From Corynebacterium variabile (GTDB taxonomy: Bacteria > Actinomycetota > Actinomycetes > Mycobacteriales > Mycobacteriaceae), in the NCBI RefSeq assembly GCF_006539825.1, contig NZ_BJNT01000012.1, positions 62,001 to 126,000 of the forward strand: a stretch of DNA of 64,000 nucleotides, in the 5' to 3' direction. This document shows positions 44,493-54,050 of the stretch, one piece after another. The position numbers and the translations under genes are program-made. The notes under the pieces are model-generated. The model saw only the letters and a program-made list of their open reading frames with translations, did no database searches and was not told the DNA's origin. Positions within the stretch are counted from its first letter, which is position 1. Every line of letters starts with the position of its first letter.

Positions 44493-45902
44493 CTAACCTT
44501 CGATGACCAGCAGGTTCGGGTCGTGCAGCAGCCGCATGACCGTGTTGAGGATCTCCTGGCCGCGCACGCCGTCGATGATGCGGTGGTCGTAGGTCAGCGA
44601 GAGCTTCATCATCCTGCCGACAGCCAGCTCACCGTCGTCGTTGACGTAGGGTGCCTTGACGGCACGGCCCACACCGAGGATGGCGGACTGCCCGACACTG
44701 ATGATCGGGGTGAACCAGCCACCGTCGACACCGCCGAGGTTGCTCACGGTGACGCCGGCGCCGGACATGTCGTCCGCGGACAGCTTGCCCTCGGCCGCCT
44801 TGCCGGCGTTGTCGCCGATGGTCTTGGCGATCTCGAGGACATTGACGCGGTCGGCGTCCTTGACCACCGGGGCGTAGAGCCCGCGCGGGGTGTCGGTGGC
44901 GATCGCGACATTGCAGGCCGCGTGGTAGACGATCTCGTTGGTCTCCGTATCCAACGCGCCGTTGAGCACCGGGTACTTCTTCATCGCGGCGACGAGCGCC
45001 TTGACGATGAACGGCAGGATGGTCAGGTGGACGTCCTGCTCGGCAGCGTGCTCCTTGTACCTCTTCTGCAGCTTGAGCAGCGCGGAGACCTCGACCTCGC
45101 CGAAGTTGGTGACCGGCGGGATCGTCGCGTGGGAGGCGGACATCGCCCGGCCGGTGGCCGCCGAGATGCCGGCGTAGGCCTCGCGACGGTCGCCTTCGGT
45201 CGGACGCACCGGCGCGGGTGCGGCAGCGACCGGGGAGGACGCCGCGGCGTCCTGCGCGGGAGCGTTCTCTGTGGCTGCCTCGGTGTCGGCGGCCTTCGGC
45301 GCACCGTAGGCCTTGTCGATGTCACCGCGGGTGACGTGGCCGTGGGCTCCGGTCGGGACGACCGTGGTGATGTCCACGTCACGCTCGCGGGCGTAACGGC
45401 GCACCGCCGGCATCGCGAGGACGCGGGTCCCCTCGGCCGCGGCGACAGCCGGGTCACCGTCGTTGCGCAGCGGCGCGACCTCGGTGGGTGTCGTGCCCGG
45501 TTCGGTGGGGGCGGCCGGTCGGGTCTGCCGGTTGACCGGGTTCTCCTGTGCCGTCACCGCCTCATCGGCGCCGCCCTTGGCGGAGTGCTCCTCGAGGGCG
45601 GTGGCGTCGGCGATAACGGCCGGGTGAGAGGCGTCCTCGACGGCATCGGCCCCGGTATCCGGCGACCCGTCGTCGATGACGATGAGAACGTCACCGACCT
45701 TGGCGACGTCACCGGGTCCGAAGTTGATCTTCTCGACGGTGCCCTCGACCGGCGAGGGCAGTTCGGTGACCGCCTTGTCGTTCTCGATCTCGACGAGGTC
45801 CTGATCCTCCTCGACCGTGTCACCCTCGGCGACCAGCCAGTTGGAGATGGTTCCCTCGGCCAGGCCCTCGCCCAGCTCCGGCATGATGAATGAATAAGCC
45901 AT
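44493..45902 (-). CDS. pdhC: Dihydrolipoamide acyltransferase (E2) of a 2-oxoacid dehydrogenase complex
   Basis: The core acyltransferase of 469 aa. One lipoyl domain (1-80) carries Lys43 in IENDKAVTE. An Ala/Pro/Thr-rich linker leads to a peripheral-subunit-binding domain (VLAMPAVRRYARERDVDI, about 157-190), another linker, and the catalytic domain ending with the active-site motif SLTYDHRIIDG. A single lipoyl domain distinguishes it from the usual corynebacterial AceF, which has several. It lies 9 bp after the E1 beta gene with AGGAG before the ATG. The acyl group may be acetyl or branched-chain; the symbol follows operon type, not proven substrate. Confidence 0.9.
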   Translation of the reverse strand: MAYSFIMPELGEGLAEGTISNWLVAEGDTVEEDQDLVEIENDKAVTELPSPVEGTVEKINFGPGDVAKVGDVLIVIDDGSPDTGADAVEDASHPAVIADATALEEHSAKGGADEAVTAQENPVNRQTRPAAPTEPGTTPTEVAPLRNDGDPAVAAAEGTRVLAMPAVRRYARERDVDITTVVPTGAHGHVTRGDIDKAYGAPKAADTEAATENAPAQDAAASSPVAAAPAPVRPTEGDRREAYAGISAATGRAMSASHATIPPVTNFGEVEVSALLKLQKRYKEHAAEQDVHLTILPFIVKALVAAMKKYPVLNGALDTETNEIVYHAACNVAIATDTPRGLYAPVVKDADRVNVLEIAKTIGDNAGKAAEGKLSADDMSGAGVTVSNLGGVDGGWFTPIISVGQSAILGVGRAVKAPYVNDDGELAVGRMMKLSLTYDHRIIDGVRGQEILNTVMRLLHDPNLLVIEG

Positions 45903-45911
45903 GATGTGCTC

Positions 45912-46889
45912 CTAATAGCTCAGGACTTCGCGGGCCTTGGCGACGATCTTGGACGCGTCCGGCAGCCAGGCGTGCTCGTCGACGGCGAAGGGGTAGACCG
46001 AGTCCGGGGCGGAGACGCGCCCGATGGGGGCCTCCAGCGACAGGATCCGGTTCTCCGCGACCTCGGTGACGACGTGGGCGCCGACACCGGCCATGTTCTG
46101 TGCCTCCTGGACGACGACGAGGCGGGAGGTCTTGTCGACGGAGGCGAAGATGGTGTCCGTGTCGATCGGCGAGATGGTGCGCAGGTCGATGACCTCGGCG
46201 GCGATCCCGTCCTTGGCCAGTTCCTCGGCGGCCTTCACACACTCGTGGACCATCGCACCGTAGGCGACGAGGGTGATGTCGGTGCCCTGCCGGACGACGT
46301 TCGCCTTGTCCAGCGGGATGCGGTAGATGTCCTCCGGGACGTCCTCCTTGATCGAGCGGTAGAGCTTGAGGTGCTCGAGGAAGAGGACCGGGTCATTGTT
46401 CTCGATCGACGAGACCAGCAGACCCTTGGCGTCATAGGCGGAGGACGGGGCGACCACGCGCAGACCGGGGACGCCGGCGAAGACGTGCTCGATGCTGTCG
46501 GAGTGCAGCTCGGCGGTGTGGGTGCCGCCGCCGTACGGGGAACGCACGGTGATCGGCTGGGCTATGTCGCCGGCGGTGCGGAAGCGGTTGCGGGACATCT
46601 GCCCGATCAGCGAGTCCGCGGCCTCGAAGGAGAACGGGGAGAACTGGATCTCAGGGATGGGACGCCATCCGGTGGCGGCCAGTCCGATCGACAGGCCCAG
46701 GATGCCGGACTCCGCCAGCGGGGTGTCGAAGACACGGTCCTCGCCGAACTCGTCCTGGAGCCCCTGGGTGGCGCGGAAGACGCCGCCGTTCTTACCGACG
46801 TCCTCGCCGAAGATGAGGGTCTTCGGATCCTCCGCGAGAACGTTGTCGAGGGCACTGGTGACGGCATCGATGTAGCTCATGGTGGTCAT
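45912..46889 (-). CDS. pdhB: 2-Oxoacid dehydrogenase E1 component, beta subunit
   Basis: The beta subunit (325 aa) of a heterotetrameric thiamine-diphosphate E1. It shows [18 protein letters not shown] near the N-terminus, the [20 protein letters not shown] region, [14 protein letters not shown] and the C-terminal transketolase-like domain ([13 protein letters not shown]). [12 protein letters not shown] is more like the pyruvate-type PdhB than BkdB, but I would not exclude branched-chain oxoacids. The start ATG follows GAGGAGAAG; 2 bp separate it from the alpha-subunit stop. It supplies half of the active site with PdhA. Confidence 0.9.
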   Translation of the reverse strand: MTTMSYIDAVTSALDNVLAEDPKTLIFGEDVGKNGGVFRATQGLQDEFGEDRVFDTPLAESGILGLSIGLAATGWRPIPEIQFSPFSFEAADSLIGQMSRNRFRTAGDIAQPITVRSPYGGGTHTAELHSDSIEHVFAGVPGLRVVAPSSAYDAKGLLVSSIENNDPVLFLEHLKLYRSIKEDVPEDIYRIPLDKANVVRQGTDITLVAYGAMVHECVKAAEELAKDGIAAEVIDLRTISPIDTDTIFASVDKTSRLVVVQEAQNMAGVGAHVVTEVAENRILSLEAPIGRVSAPDSVYPFAVDEHAWLPDASKIVAKAREVLSY

Positions 46890-46891
46890 GG

Positions 46892-48022
46892 TTACTTCTC
46901 CTCAGCCTCTGCAGCAGCCGCTTCTTCCAGCTGCTTGACGATGTTCGGTGTGGGTTCCTCGAAGGTGTTGGTGAGGAACTCGGTGACGGTCTGGTGCGGA
47001 GCGGCCTCCGCCTCCTTGATGGCGGCGCGGAACTCCTTCTTGTAGGCGTCCTTCAGCTCTGCCTCGTGCTCGGCGGACCACAGGTCCTTCTCGGTGAGCA
47101 GCTCACGCAGGCGGTTCAGCGGGTCCTTGTCGAACCAGGGCTGCTCCTGCTCGTGGGTGCGGTAGCGGGACGGGTCGTCGCCGGCCGAGGAGTGGGCACC
47201 GAAGCGGTAGGTCAGGGTCTCGATCATCACCGGGCCGTTGCCGGCGGCGGCGAAGTCACGGGCGGCCTTGGCCACGGCGTGGACGGCGAGGACGTCCATA
47301 CCGTCGACCTGCACCGACGGGACGCCGGCGGCGACGGCCTTCTGGGCCAGGGTGCGGGTGTGGGTCTGGTAGTCACGCGGCACGGAGATCGCCCAGCCGT
47401 TGTTCTGGATGATCATGACGAGCGGAGCCTGGAAGGCACCGGCGAAGTTCAGTCCCTCGTAGGTGTCGCCCTGGGAGGTCGAGCCGTCACCGGAGTAGGA
47501 GAACGCCACGGCGTCCTCCCCGTTCTTCTTGAGACCGAGCGCCGCGCCGGCGGCGGCGATGTGCTGCGCGCCGATGATGATCTGCGGGAACCAGCTGCGG
47601 TGACCGTCGGCCATGCGGTTGCCCTGGACATGTCCGCGGGACCAGAGGTAGCCCTGGGCCGGGGTGATCGCGCCGTGCTCGATCATCTGCGGCAGGTCAC
47701 GGTAGCTCGGGAAGAGGTAGTCCTGCGGCTGGAAGGCGGTGACGCTGCCCAGCTGACTGGCCTCCTGGCCGAGTGTCGGGGCGTAGAAGCCGAGGCGTCC
47801 CTGCTTGGAGAAGACGGTGGTCTGCTCGTGGAGGATGCGCTCGCGGAGCATGATCTTCATGAAGTGGACGAGTTCGTCGTCGGTGAAGGTGTCGAAGACC
47901 TCCTGGTTGACGACCCGGTGGTTTTCGTCGAGGACCTGGAACGGGTTGTCGTAGTCCTCGCCGAGGCCGGCCTTGATGGCGGCGAAGTCGACGACCGGGG
48001 CGGTTGCTGTGGTGTCAGACAT
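46892..48022 (-). CDS. pdhA: 2-Oxoacid dehydrogenase E1 component, alpha subunit (pyruvate type)
   Basis: The thiamine-diphosphate-binding subunit (376 aa) that decarboxylates the 2-oxoacid. The ThDP motif is [20 protein letters not shown] with the following QNN, and the phosphorylation-loop-like region is [28 protein letters not shown] near the start and [19 protein letters not shown] resemble the PdhA of Firmicutes, which supports pyruvate as substrate. Corynebacteria normally use a homodimeric AceE, so this is an additional complex. It lies 19 bp after an OFA transporter gene that heads the operon. Confidence 0.9.
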   Translation of the reverse strand: MSDTTATAPVVDFAAIKAGLGEDYDNPFQVLDENHRVVNQEVFDTFTDDELVHFMKIMLRERILHEQTTVFSKQGRLGFYAPTLGQEASQLGSVTAFQPQDYLFPSYRDLPQMIEHGAITPAQGYLWSRGHVQGNRMADGHRSWFPQIIIGAQHIAAAGAALGLKKNGEDAVAFSYSGDGSTSQGDTYEGLNFAGAFQAPLVMIIQNNGWAISVPRDYQTHTRTLAQKAVAAGVPSVQVDGMDVLAVHAVAKAARDFAAAGNGPVMIETLTYRFGAHSSAGDDPSRYRTHEQEQPWFDKDPLNRLRELLTEKDLWSAEHEAELKDAYKKEFRAAIKEAEAAPHQTVTEFLTNTFEEPTPNIVKQLEEAAAAEAEEK

Positions 48023-48041
48023 TTGTGGTCACTGTCCTTTG

Positions 48042-49286
48042 CTAGACGTTGACGGATTCAGGGGTTGCGGTCGTGGCGGCGTCCTCCGCGGGCGGCGGGC
48101 CGGGGGCCTTGACAAGGAAGAGGATGACCGCGCCGATCGCGAGGAAGACGGAGCCGATGAGCAGGGCGGTGCCGAACTCGAGGGCGTCATTGGACATCAG
48201 GGTGTTGAAGATCAGGGTGATGACCGCGCCGCAGGCGAACCCCTGGTAGATGATCGAGTAGTTCTTCGCCTGGTTGTTGTGGCCGAAGTAATCGCCGACG
48301 ATCGTCGGGTAGATCGTGATGCAGCCACCGAAAGCAGCGCCGAAGAGCAGGAAGGCGAGGATGTAGAGCCACGGTTCCGGACGCCAGGCCAGGCCGACGA
48401 CCACCGACATGATGGTCAGCACGGTCAGCGAGCAGGCGACGATGAGGGTGCGGGTGACGTGGTCGGAGAGCCAGCCGAAGAGGAAGCGTCCCGCGGTATT
48501 CGCCAGCGCCACCAGGGAGACCAGGGTGACGGTGGTGCCGATGAGGTACTTCTTCGGGTCGGCGGCGTCCGCGGCGGCACCACCGGCGTTACCGATGATG
48601 AACAGGCCGGCGAAGCAGAAGGCCGTGATGCCCCAGAAGAGCAGGTAGGCCTGCGGCTGACGCAGCATCTGGGGCCGGCTGTACTCCCCGGAGGACGGGG
48701 TGTCGGAGTGCGGGATCCGCGGGGCGTCCGCCAGGAGCAGACCACCGACGACGATGAGCACGGCGGCGATGACCGCCCAGAGGATGAAGCAGGTCCGCAG
48801 TCCGGGGTAGCCGTCCTCGGCGGCGCCGAGCACCGGGGTGACGACGAGCGGGAGGATGAAGGCGGGCAGACCGTAGGCGCCGACGCAGATGCCGGAGATG
48901 GTGCCGGACTTCTCCGGGAACCAGCGCAGGCAGTTGGTCAGGCTCAGCAGGTAACCGATGCCGTCCGCGATACCGACCATGACGCCGGCGGTGAGGTACA
49001 GCAGGATGACATTCGGCATGAACGCGGAGAGGAACAGGCCGACGGCCAGGACCACGCCGCAGGCGACAAGCACATTGCGGACGCCGAACTTCGCCTGCAG
49101 CCAGTTGATCGTCAGGGTGGAGACCGACAGACAGATCATCATGATCGAGAAGGTGATCGCGATGCTGAAGGTCTTCGTGTCGTACTTGTCGGCCAGTGCG
49201 GGGTTGAGGATAGACCACGAGTAGACGGTGCCCAGTCCGAGTTGGGCGAGCACCGTCCCTGTGAGTACCCGGGTCCGAGGGTTCAT
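48042..49286 (-). CDS. OFA-family MFS transporter heading the pdh operon
   Basis: A 414-aa permease. TVLAQLGLGTVYSWSILNPAL is the family start (quoted across a join), with GIADGIGYLLSLTNCLRWFPEK around helix 5 and a long cytoplasmic loop (DAPRIPHSDTPSSGEYSRPQ) in the middle. The OFA family moves oxalate, formate, pyruvate and similar anions. Its place as first gene before pdhABC-lpd suggests it imports the complex's substrate, most simply pyruvate or another short 2-oxoacid (inference). GGAG precedes the ATG at 49286. Confidence 0.88.
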   Translation of the reverse strand: MNPRTRVLTGTVLAQLGLGTVYSWSILNPALADKYDTKTFSIAITFSIMMICLSVSTLTINWLQAKFGVRNVLVACGVVLAVGLFLSAFMPNVILLYLTAGVMVGIADGIGYLLSLTNCLRWFPEKSGTISGICVGAYGLPAFILPLVVTPVLGAAEDGYPGLRTCFILWAVIAAVLIVVGGLLLADAPRIPHSDTPSSGEYSRPQMLRQPQAYLLFWGITAFCFAGLFIIGNAGGAAADAADPKKYLIGTTVTLVSLVALANTAGRFLFGWLSDHVTRTLIVACSLTVLTIMSVVVGLAWRPEPWLYILAFLLFGAAFGGCITIYPTIVGDYFGHNNQAKNYSIIYQGFACGAVITLIFNTLMSNDALEFGTALLIGSVFLAIGAVILFLVKAPGPPPAEDAATTATPESVNV

Positions 49287-49489
49287 GTCGGCTCCTTCGA
49301 GTGAAGAACGTGGGGGTAAGTCCCGAGTTCCACCGTATGTCCGGATTCAGCGGGTAACCACATATTCACCCCTGCCTACTACCCCCTCATGCGGGCGAGT
49401 TTCCGCATATCCGCTGGACGAACGGCAGATCCCCTCCGCAGCCACCCCGGAAACTGCGTCCCGAAACACCCCTGTGGGGGTGGCAGTGG

Positions 49490-50503
49490 TTACCCCCGTG
49501 CGAGAACGGAAATGCGTCTGACAGCATCCTCAACCGCGTACTCGGGATCCGCCGCCCAGCCTTTCACCCCGGCGTCCAGCTCCGCGACGACCTGGACTGC
49601 GGCGGCGACCCCGGCCGCCGTCCACGCCCGTGCCAGCCGGACGGTCTTCTCCAGCTTCCACGGCGGCATGCCGAACTCCGCCGCCTGGGCACGGGCGTTG
49701 ATCCGTCCCACCCCGTGCACCTTGGCGATGTCCCCCATCATCCCGGACAGTGCGGAGGCCAGCAGCACATGCGGGACGCCCAGCTGCAGTGCCCGGCGCG
49801 CCGCCCCCACCGCCTGGTCGGTCCGCCCGGACACGGCGTACTCGGCGACATCGAAGCCGGAGACCTCGGCCGAGCCCTGGTAATAGCGGTGGACCGCGGC
49901 GGCGGTGACCTTCCCGCCGGTGTCGGAGACGAGCTGACTGACGGCGCTGGCCAGTTCACGCAGGTCCGTACCCACGGCGTCCAGCAGAGCCTCGGTGACG
50001 TCCGGGCTGACGCGCACCCCGGCGTCCCGGAATTCGGCGTCGATGAAACCCGCGCGTTCCCGGCCCTTGAGTTCTTCGGCGGAGAGCACCTGCAGGGCAC
50101 CGGTGGGTGCCTTCTTCGGCAGGCTGGTGACCAGTGCCTTCTGGCGCCCCTTGCCGGAGTGCTGGAGAATCAGGACCACGCCCGGCGCAGGATCGGCGAC
50201 GGCGGCCTCGATGAGTCCGGCGGTGTCCTTGGATGCCTCGGCCAGTCCGGTGACCGCGACGACACGGTCCTCGGCGAACAGGGAGGGGCTGAGCAGCTCG
50301 GCCAGTTCCCCGGCGTCGATCTCGCTGACCTTGCGCATCTCCACCGGCAGGTCAGGGTTGCCGGCGGAGCGCCTGGCTTCCTCGACGATCGCGGTGCGCC
50401 GTCGCTCAGCGAGGAAGTCGTCCCCGCCGACGATGAGGTACACCTGTGCGGTGGCCGACGGGCGCGTGGATGACACGGAAGACGCTGGAGCCATGCCCGC
50501 CAT
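49490..50503 (-). CDS. holA: DNA polymerase III subunit delta
   Basis: The clamp-loader subunit (about 337 aa) that opens the beta clamp. Its N-terminal AAA-like domain starts QVYLIVGGDDFLAERRRTAI, and the helical collar region has DLRELASAVSQLVSDTGG and HRYYQGSAEVSGFDVAEYAVSGR (adjoining pieces). An ATG at 50503 or 50494 is the likely start; the frame could open at 50530. It follows comEC closely, in the order comEA-comEC-holA that is conserved in actinobacteria. Confidence 0.95.
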   Translation of the reverse strand: MAGMAPASSVSSTRPSATAQVYLIVGGDDFLAERRRTAIVEEARRSAGNPDLPVEMRKVSEIDAGELAELLSPSLFAEDRVVAVTGLAEASKDTAGLIEAAVADPAPGVVLILQHSGKGRQKALVTSLPKKAPTGALQVLSAEELKGRERAGFIDAEFRDAGVRVSPDVTEALLDAVGTDLRELASAVSQLVSDTGGKVTAAAVHRYYQGSAEVSGFDVAEYAVSGRTDQAVGAARRALQLGVPHVLLASALSGMMGDIAKVHGVGRINARAQAAEFGMPPWKLEKTVRLARAWTAAGVAAAVQVVAELDAGVKGWAADPEYAVEDAVRRISVLARG

Positions 50504-50526
50504 AGTAGACAGCGCACCGGACCAGC

Positions 50527-52665
50527 TCACCCCTGCCCCGAGGCGTGCAGTCCGTCGTCGGCGAGAAGTACTGTTCCGTCGCGACAGGGGTAGGCCACGG
50601 GGACGCCGCCAGGGGTCATGCTGGGCATGCCGCGGGAGCGTCCGCAGGCGGTCACCACGTACAGGTCAGGACGCTGTGTGCCGGAGGCCGCCTGTTCATG
50701 TCGCAGGACGCTCCCATCGTCGGGCAGGGTGATGACCTGCACGGTGTCGGCTCCGTGGTCTCCGGGGCTCAGCAGCTCAGGACCGTCGTCGGCCCACCGC
50801 ACCCCGATCCGCCAGTCGGTCACCTCGTCGAGGTTCTCGGCCCAGGTCCGGTCGATGCCTGCACCGAAGCGTGGTGTGGCCGCAGGTGTGGGGTACGGCC
50901 CGGCGGTCAGTGTTCCGCTCCGCCAGGCCAGTGCCCCGACCACCAGCGCCATACCGAGGACGCCGGCAGCGGTCGTGCGCCACCGGGCCGAGACCACCAC
51001 CGTGACCAGAGCTGTCCCGACAGTCGCGACAGCCACCACCGCCCACCAGCCCGCGGTCGTCGACAGCACCGGAACCCTGGCGAGGGTGTGGGCGACCTGC
51101 GTGATCCACATCGCACAGGGCGCGCAGATCCACAACACCGCCACACCGACCGGCACCCACACCCCCGCAAGCAGGGCGCCGACCATGCCGACCACCGTCA
51201 CCACGGGCACGGCAGGCCCGACGAGAAGATTCGCCACCACGGCGGTCGGCGAGAGGACCCCGGTCATGTGTGCGATGACCGGTGCGGTGACGACATCGGC
51301 GGCGAGACTCACCCCGATGAGCTGACAGAGATTGCGCTGCCAGCCGACCGGGGTGTGGTGGTCGGTCCTCCTGTCCGCCTGATACTGCAGCAGTCGCCGG
51401 GAGACCAGCGGTGCGACGGCCACGATGCCGACCGTCGCCACGACCGAGAGGATGAAGGCGTACTCCACCGCGAGGCCGGGGTCGATGAGCAGGAGCAGCA
51501 GTACCGCCGCCGAGCAGGCCGCGAACCCGTGGGTCCGGCGGGCGCTGACCACGGCGACCAGGCCGACAAACCCCATGACCGCGGCGCGCAGCACACTCGG
51601 TTCCGGGCCGACGAGCACGACGAACGCCACGAGACAGACCGCGGCGAGGATCACCTGTACCCGTTTGCCCGCGCCCAGGGCACCTGCCAGCACCAGCACC
51701 CCGCCGGAGACGATCGCCAGATTCGCCCCGGAAACCGCGGTCAGGTGCGAGAGTCCGGTGGCGAGGAATTCGGTGCGGGTGGCGGGAGCCTGCCCACCGA
51801 CATCGCCGACGACCATGCCCGGTACCAGGTCAGAGGCACCGTCGGGCAGGTGGGACGCGGCGTCTCGCAGTCCGTCGCGCAAATGAGCCGTCACCGCAGA
51901 GATGCCGTCGGGCCCGTCGGCGGGTTCCGGTGTGGTGACCGCCGAGAGCGTGACCGGGGCGATGCCCGGACGATCGGACGCCCGGACCGTCGCCGTGACC
52001 GCCAGTTCCGCGCCCGGCTGGAGGTCGAGGATCGCCTCGAGCGGGCCGGCACCGGCCGGGGTGTCTGCCGGAATTTCGTCCGGGGAGATGAACAGCGGCA
52101 CCGTGCCCAGGTCGGGCACGTCGACCGGCGCCTGCAGGCTTCCCCCGGTGAGCCGCTTCGGTGCGCCGGCCAGTTCGAGGACCCCACTGAACCGGCGGGA
52201 GGTCCCGGTGAGCCACGGGTGCCGGTCTGCCCGGTGGACCAGCAAGGCCGCCCGTGCCGACCACACCGCGGCACACAGTCCGGCCAGCACGCCGGTGCGC
52301 AGCGCAGCAGCATGGGTGCCGGTGAAGCCGGGTCGGTGGTGACCTCGACGTCCCCACCGTCGCACCCCGACAACCAGTCCACCGACCAGGACCGGCATGC
52401 CGGTGAACAGCGGTGGCCACGGCGTCCTCGTGACCACGGTGAGAATGACCGACAGCCAGACGGCGAGGGCGACCGGGACGAGCCGCAGGTCCGGGCCGCG
52501 TCGACTGCGCAGGACAGCGGGACTGTGCGGATCCCGGTCCGGGACACTCCAGGCGCGTCCGGTCCCCGGGGCCGGCGTGAGGTCCGGATCCGGGTAGGGA
52601 CGGTCGGACCGCTCGGGTTGCCCAGGCTGCTCGCCCCGCTTGGACGACTCAGGCAGATCAGACAC
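50527..52665 (-). CDS. comEC: ComEC/Rec2-family DNA-uptake channel protein without beta-lactamase-like domain
   Basis: A 712-aa membrane protein. After a 55-residue hydrophilic start come two or three helices, an OB-like extracytoplasmic domain (about 140-255), and the competence domain with SHLTAVSGANLAIVSGG and about eight helices (about 290-590). The final 110 residues hold neither the HxHxDH nor other metal sites of the metallo-beta-lactamase domain that ends many ComEC proteins. The GTG start overlaps comEA's stop by 8 bp (GTGTCTGA). No pseudopilus or uptake ATPase genes are in view. Confidence 0.92.
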   Translation of the reverse strand: MSDLPESSKRGEQPGQPERSDRPYPDPDLTPAPGTGRAWSVPDRDPHSPAVLRSRRGPDLRLVPVALAVWLSVILTVVTRTPWPPLFTGMPVLVGGLVVGVRRWGRRGHHRPGFTGTHAAALRTGVLAGLCAAVWSARAALLVHRADRHPWLTGTSRRFSGVLELAGAPKRLTGGSLQAPVDVPDLGTVPLFISPDEIPADTPAGAGPLEAILDLQPGAELAVTATVRASDRPGIAPVTLSAVTTPEPADGPDGISAVTAHLRDGLRDAASHLPDGASDLVPGMVVGDVGGQAPATRTEFLATGLSHLTAVSGANLAIVSGGVLVLAGALGAGKRVQVILAAVCLVAFVVLVGPEPSVLRAAVMGFVGLVAVVSARRTHGFAACSAAVLLLLLIDPGLAVEYAFILSVVATVGIVAVAPLVSRRLLQYQADRRTDHHTPVGWQRNLCQLIGVSLAADVVTAPVIAHMTGVLSPTAVVANLLVGPAVPVVTVVGMVGALLAGVWVPVGVAVLWICAPCAMWITQVAHTLARVPVLSTTAGWWAVVAVATVGTALVTVVVSARWRTTAAGVLGMALVVGALAWRSGTLTAGPYPTPAATPRFGAGIDRTWAENLDEVTDWRIGVRWADDGPELLSPGDHGADTVQVITLPDDGSVLRHEQAASGTQRPDLYVVTACGRSRGMPSMTPGGVPVAYPCRDGTVLLADDGLHASGQG

Positions 52666-53533
52666 TGACGGCGTCCCGCAGCGCCTCGAACTTCGCCGGG
52701 CCGATCCCCTTGACCTCCATGAGCTGCTCGGGCGCGGTGAACGGACCGTTGGCCTCGCGCCAGTCGATGATCGCCTGCGCGGTCTTCTCCCCCACCCCGC
52801 TCAGCGTGGTCAGCCCGGCGAGGTCCGCGGTGTTGATGTCCACCTTCTCTCCACCGGTGCCACCGTCGGATCCCGGGTCCCCGCCCCCGGTGGTCCCTCC
52901 CGTTGACGCCCCACCTGCCTGCACCGCCTGCCCGGGATACGTCACCCGGGACCCCTCGGCGTCCACCACCAGTTGCAGACCGTCGACCACCTTCTCGGCG
53001 AGATTGATCCCCTCAAGTCCCGCCTCCGGCCGCACCCCTCCGGCGAGGTCGAGTATCTCGCCCAGCCGCGTCCCCGCATCGACGATGTGCAGCCCCGGGC
53101 GGTCCACCAGCCCCTGGACCGCGATCACCACCGTCTCTGTATCCCCTGTGTTCCCCGTATCCCCTGCATCCCCGTTGTTGTCCCTCTCCGGGCGGCCAGC
53201 TGACGGAGATTCTGCAGCAATGGGCGTTTCCGTCAGCTGTCCTGCTCCGGTCGGCGAAAGTCCCGCCACGGCGACCGTTCCCCCGTCGCCACCTCCGCCT
53301 CTCAACAGTCCGATAAGCATCCCTCCTCCGAGTGCGACTGCGACAGCCGCGACGATGATGGTCAAGGCACGGGCGGACCGGGGACCGATCGCGGTCCGAC
53401 GCTCGAAACGGACATCGGCCAGCTCATGCCCCGGCACCGGCTGGACCAGGGATTCGATCCTGGCCTTCACCGAGCCGGCGGCACGTCGTGTGCGGCCCTT
53501 CAGCTCTCCGTTGCGCTCTGCGTCTCCGTCCAT
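52658..53533 (-). CDS. comEA: ComEA-like DNA-binding protein
   Basis: A membrane-anchored DNA receptor of 291 aa. A cytoplasmic N-terminus precedes one helix (ALTIIVAAVAVALGGGMLIGLL in part, about 57-78), a Gly/Asp-rich linker, an SLBB domain (VVIAVQGLVDRPGLH onward), a second Gly-rich linker and a C-terminal double helix-hairpin-helix (INTADLAGLTTLSGVGEKTAQAI and KGIGPAKFEALR). The start ATG at 53533 was chosen over an upstream codon at 53584, which has no ribosome site. It is coupled to comEC. Confidence 0.93.
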   Translation of the reverse strand: MDGDAERNGELKGRTRRAAGSVKARIESLVQPVPGHELADVRFERRTAIGPRSARALTIIVAAVAVALGGGMLIGLLRGGGGDGGTVAVAGLSPTGAGQLTETPIAAESPSAGRPERDNNGDAGDTGNTGDTETVVIAVQGLVDRPGLHIVDAGTRLGEILDLAGGVRPEAGLEGINLAEKVVDGLQLVVDAEGSRVTYPGQAVQAGGASTGGTTGGGDPGSDGGTGGEKVDINTADLAGLTTLSGVGEKTAQAIIDWREANGPFTAPEQLMEVKGIGPAKFEALRDAVSV

Positions 53534-54050
53534 GCGGCACAGCCAACCACGGTGGCGTCGCCGCCCGGCCCCCGGAAAAGACAAAAGACCAGGACCCTGT
53601 GGATAACTCGGCCCCTGTGGACAAACTTTTTACCAGGACGCCGCAGACACGGCCACGACACCTGAAAAACGCAGATCAGCAACAGTTTCTGTAGTCCTCC
53701 CCCTCCACTCCGGGCAGTCTCGCCCGGCGTCCCCCGGAAGAAAAACGGACGATTCTGAGCACCTGTCCAGCAGATCCCGGAATGTGATGTATCAGGGCAT
53801 CGGTGACACTTCCGGTGAGCAGCGGACGTGTTTCGCAGACGGACGCGCTCGGGCAGACGGGGGTGTCGCCCGGGCCTACGGGCCGTCACGGCGCCAGGGA
53901 CCACAGCCACAGTCCACCCGTGACGACCATTGTCCGCCGTGACGTTCCTGCCTGTCGGTGAAAGATCGGTCCGCCGATAGGGGTTCCGGCGACGGTGCCC
54001 TGAGACATCACACCGCAGAGCCCCGAATCGTCCGTCATCCGGCCCGGAGT
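53534..54050. other. Region between comEA and degV with two DnaA-box-like sites
   Basis: 517 bp without a supported gene. Its comEA-proximal end has two DnaA-box-like 9-mers, TGTGGATAA (53598-53606) and TGTGGACAA (53616-53624), followed by a short A/T run. The rest is G+C-rich and featureless to me. A 136-codon open frame on the minus strand here has no recognisable protein character. Confidence 0.55.
53598..53624. promoter_or_regulatory. Pair of DnaA-box-like sequences upstream of comEA
   Basis: TGTGGATAA is the reverse complement of the perfect box TTATCCACA, and TGTGGACAA of the actinobacterial variant TTGTCCACA. They are in the same orientation with starts 18 bp apart, 65-91 bp upstream of the comEA start codon. 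Confidence 0.5.

Noticed and set aside
43893..45893. 666-codon open frame opposite the E2 gene
   Set aside because: Val/Asp/Gly-rich shadow; the opposite strand encodes the complete E2.
50545..52668. 707-codon open frame opposite comEC
   Set aside because: Arg/His/Gly-rich shadow without hydrophobic segments; ComEC motifs are on the minus strand.
53598..53624. DnaA boxes as a replication origin
   Set aside because: Only two boxes and no dnaA, dnaN or extended A+T-rich unwinding region nearby.
53500..53910. 136-codon minus-strand frame between degV and comEA
   Set aside because: Arg/Pro/Cys-rich composition and no ribosome site; overlaps the comEA 5' end.
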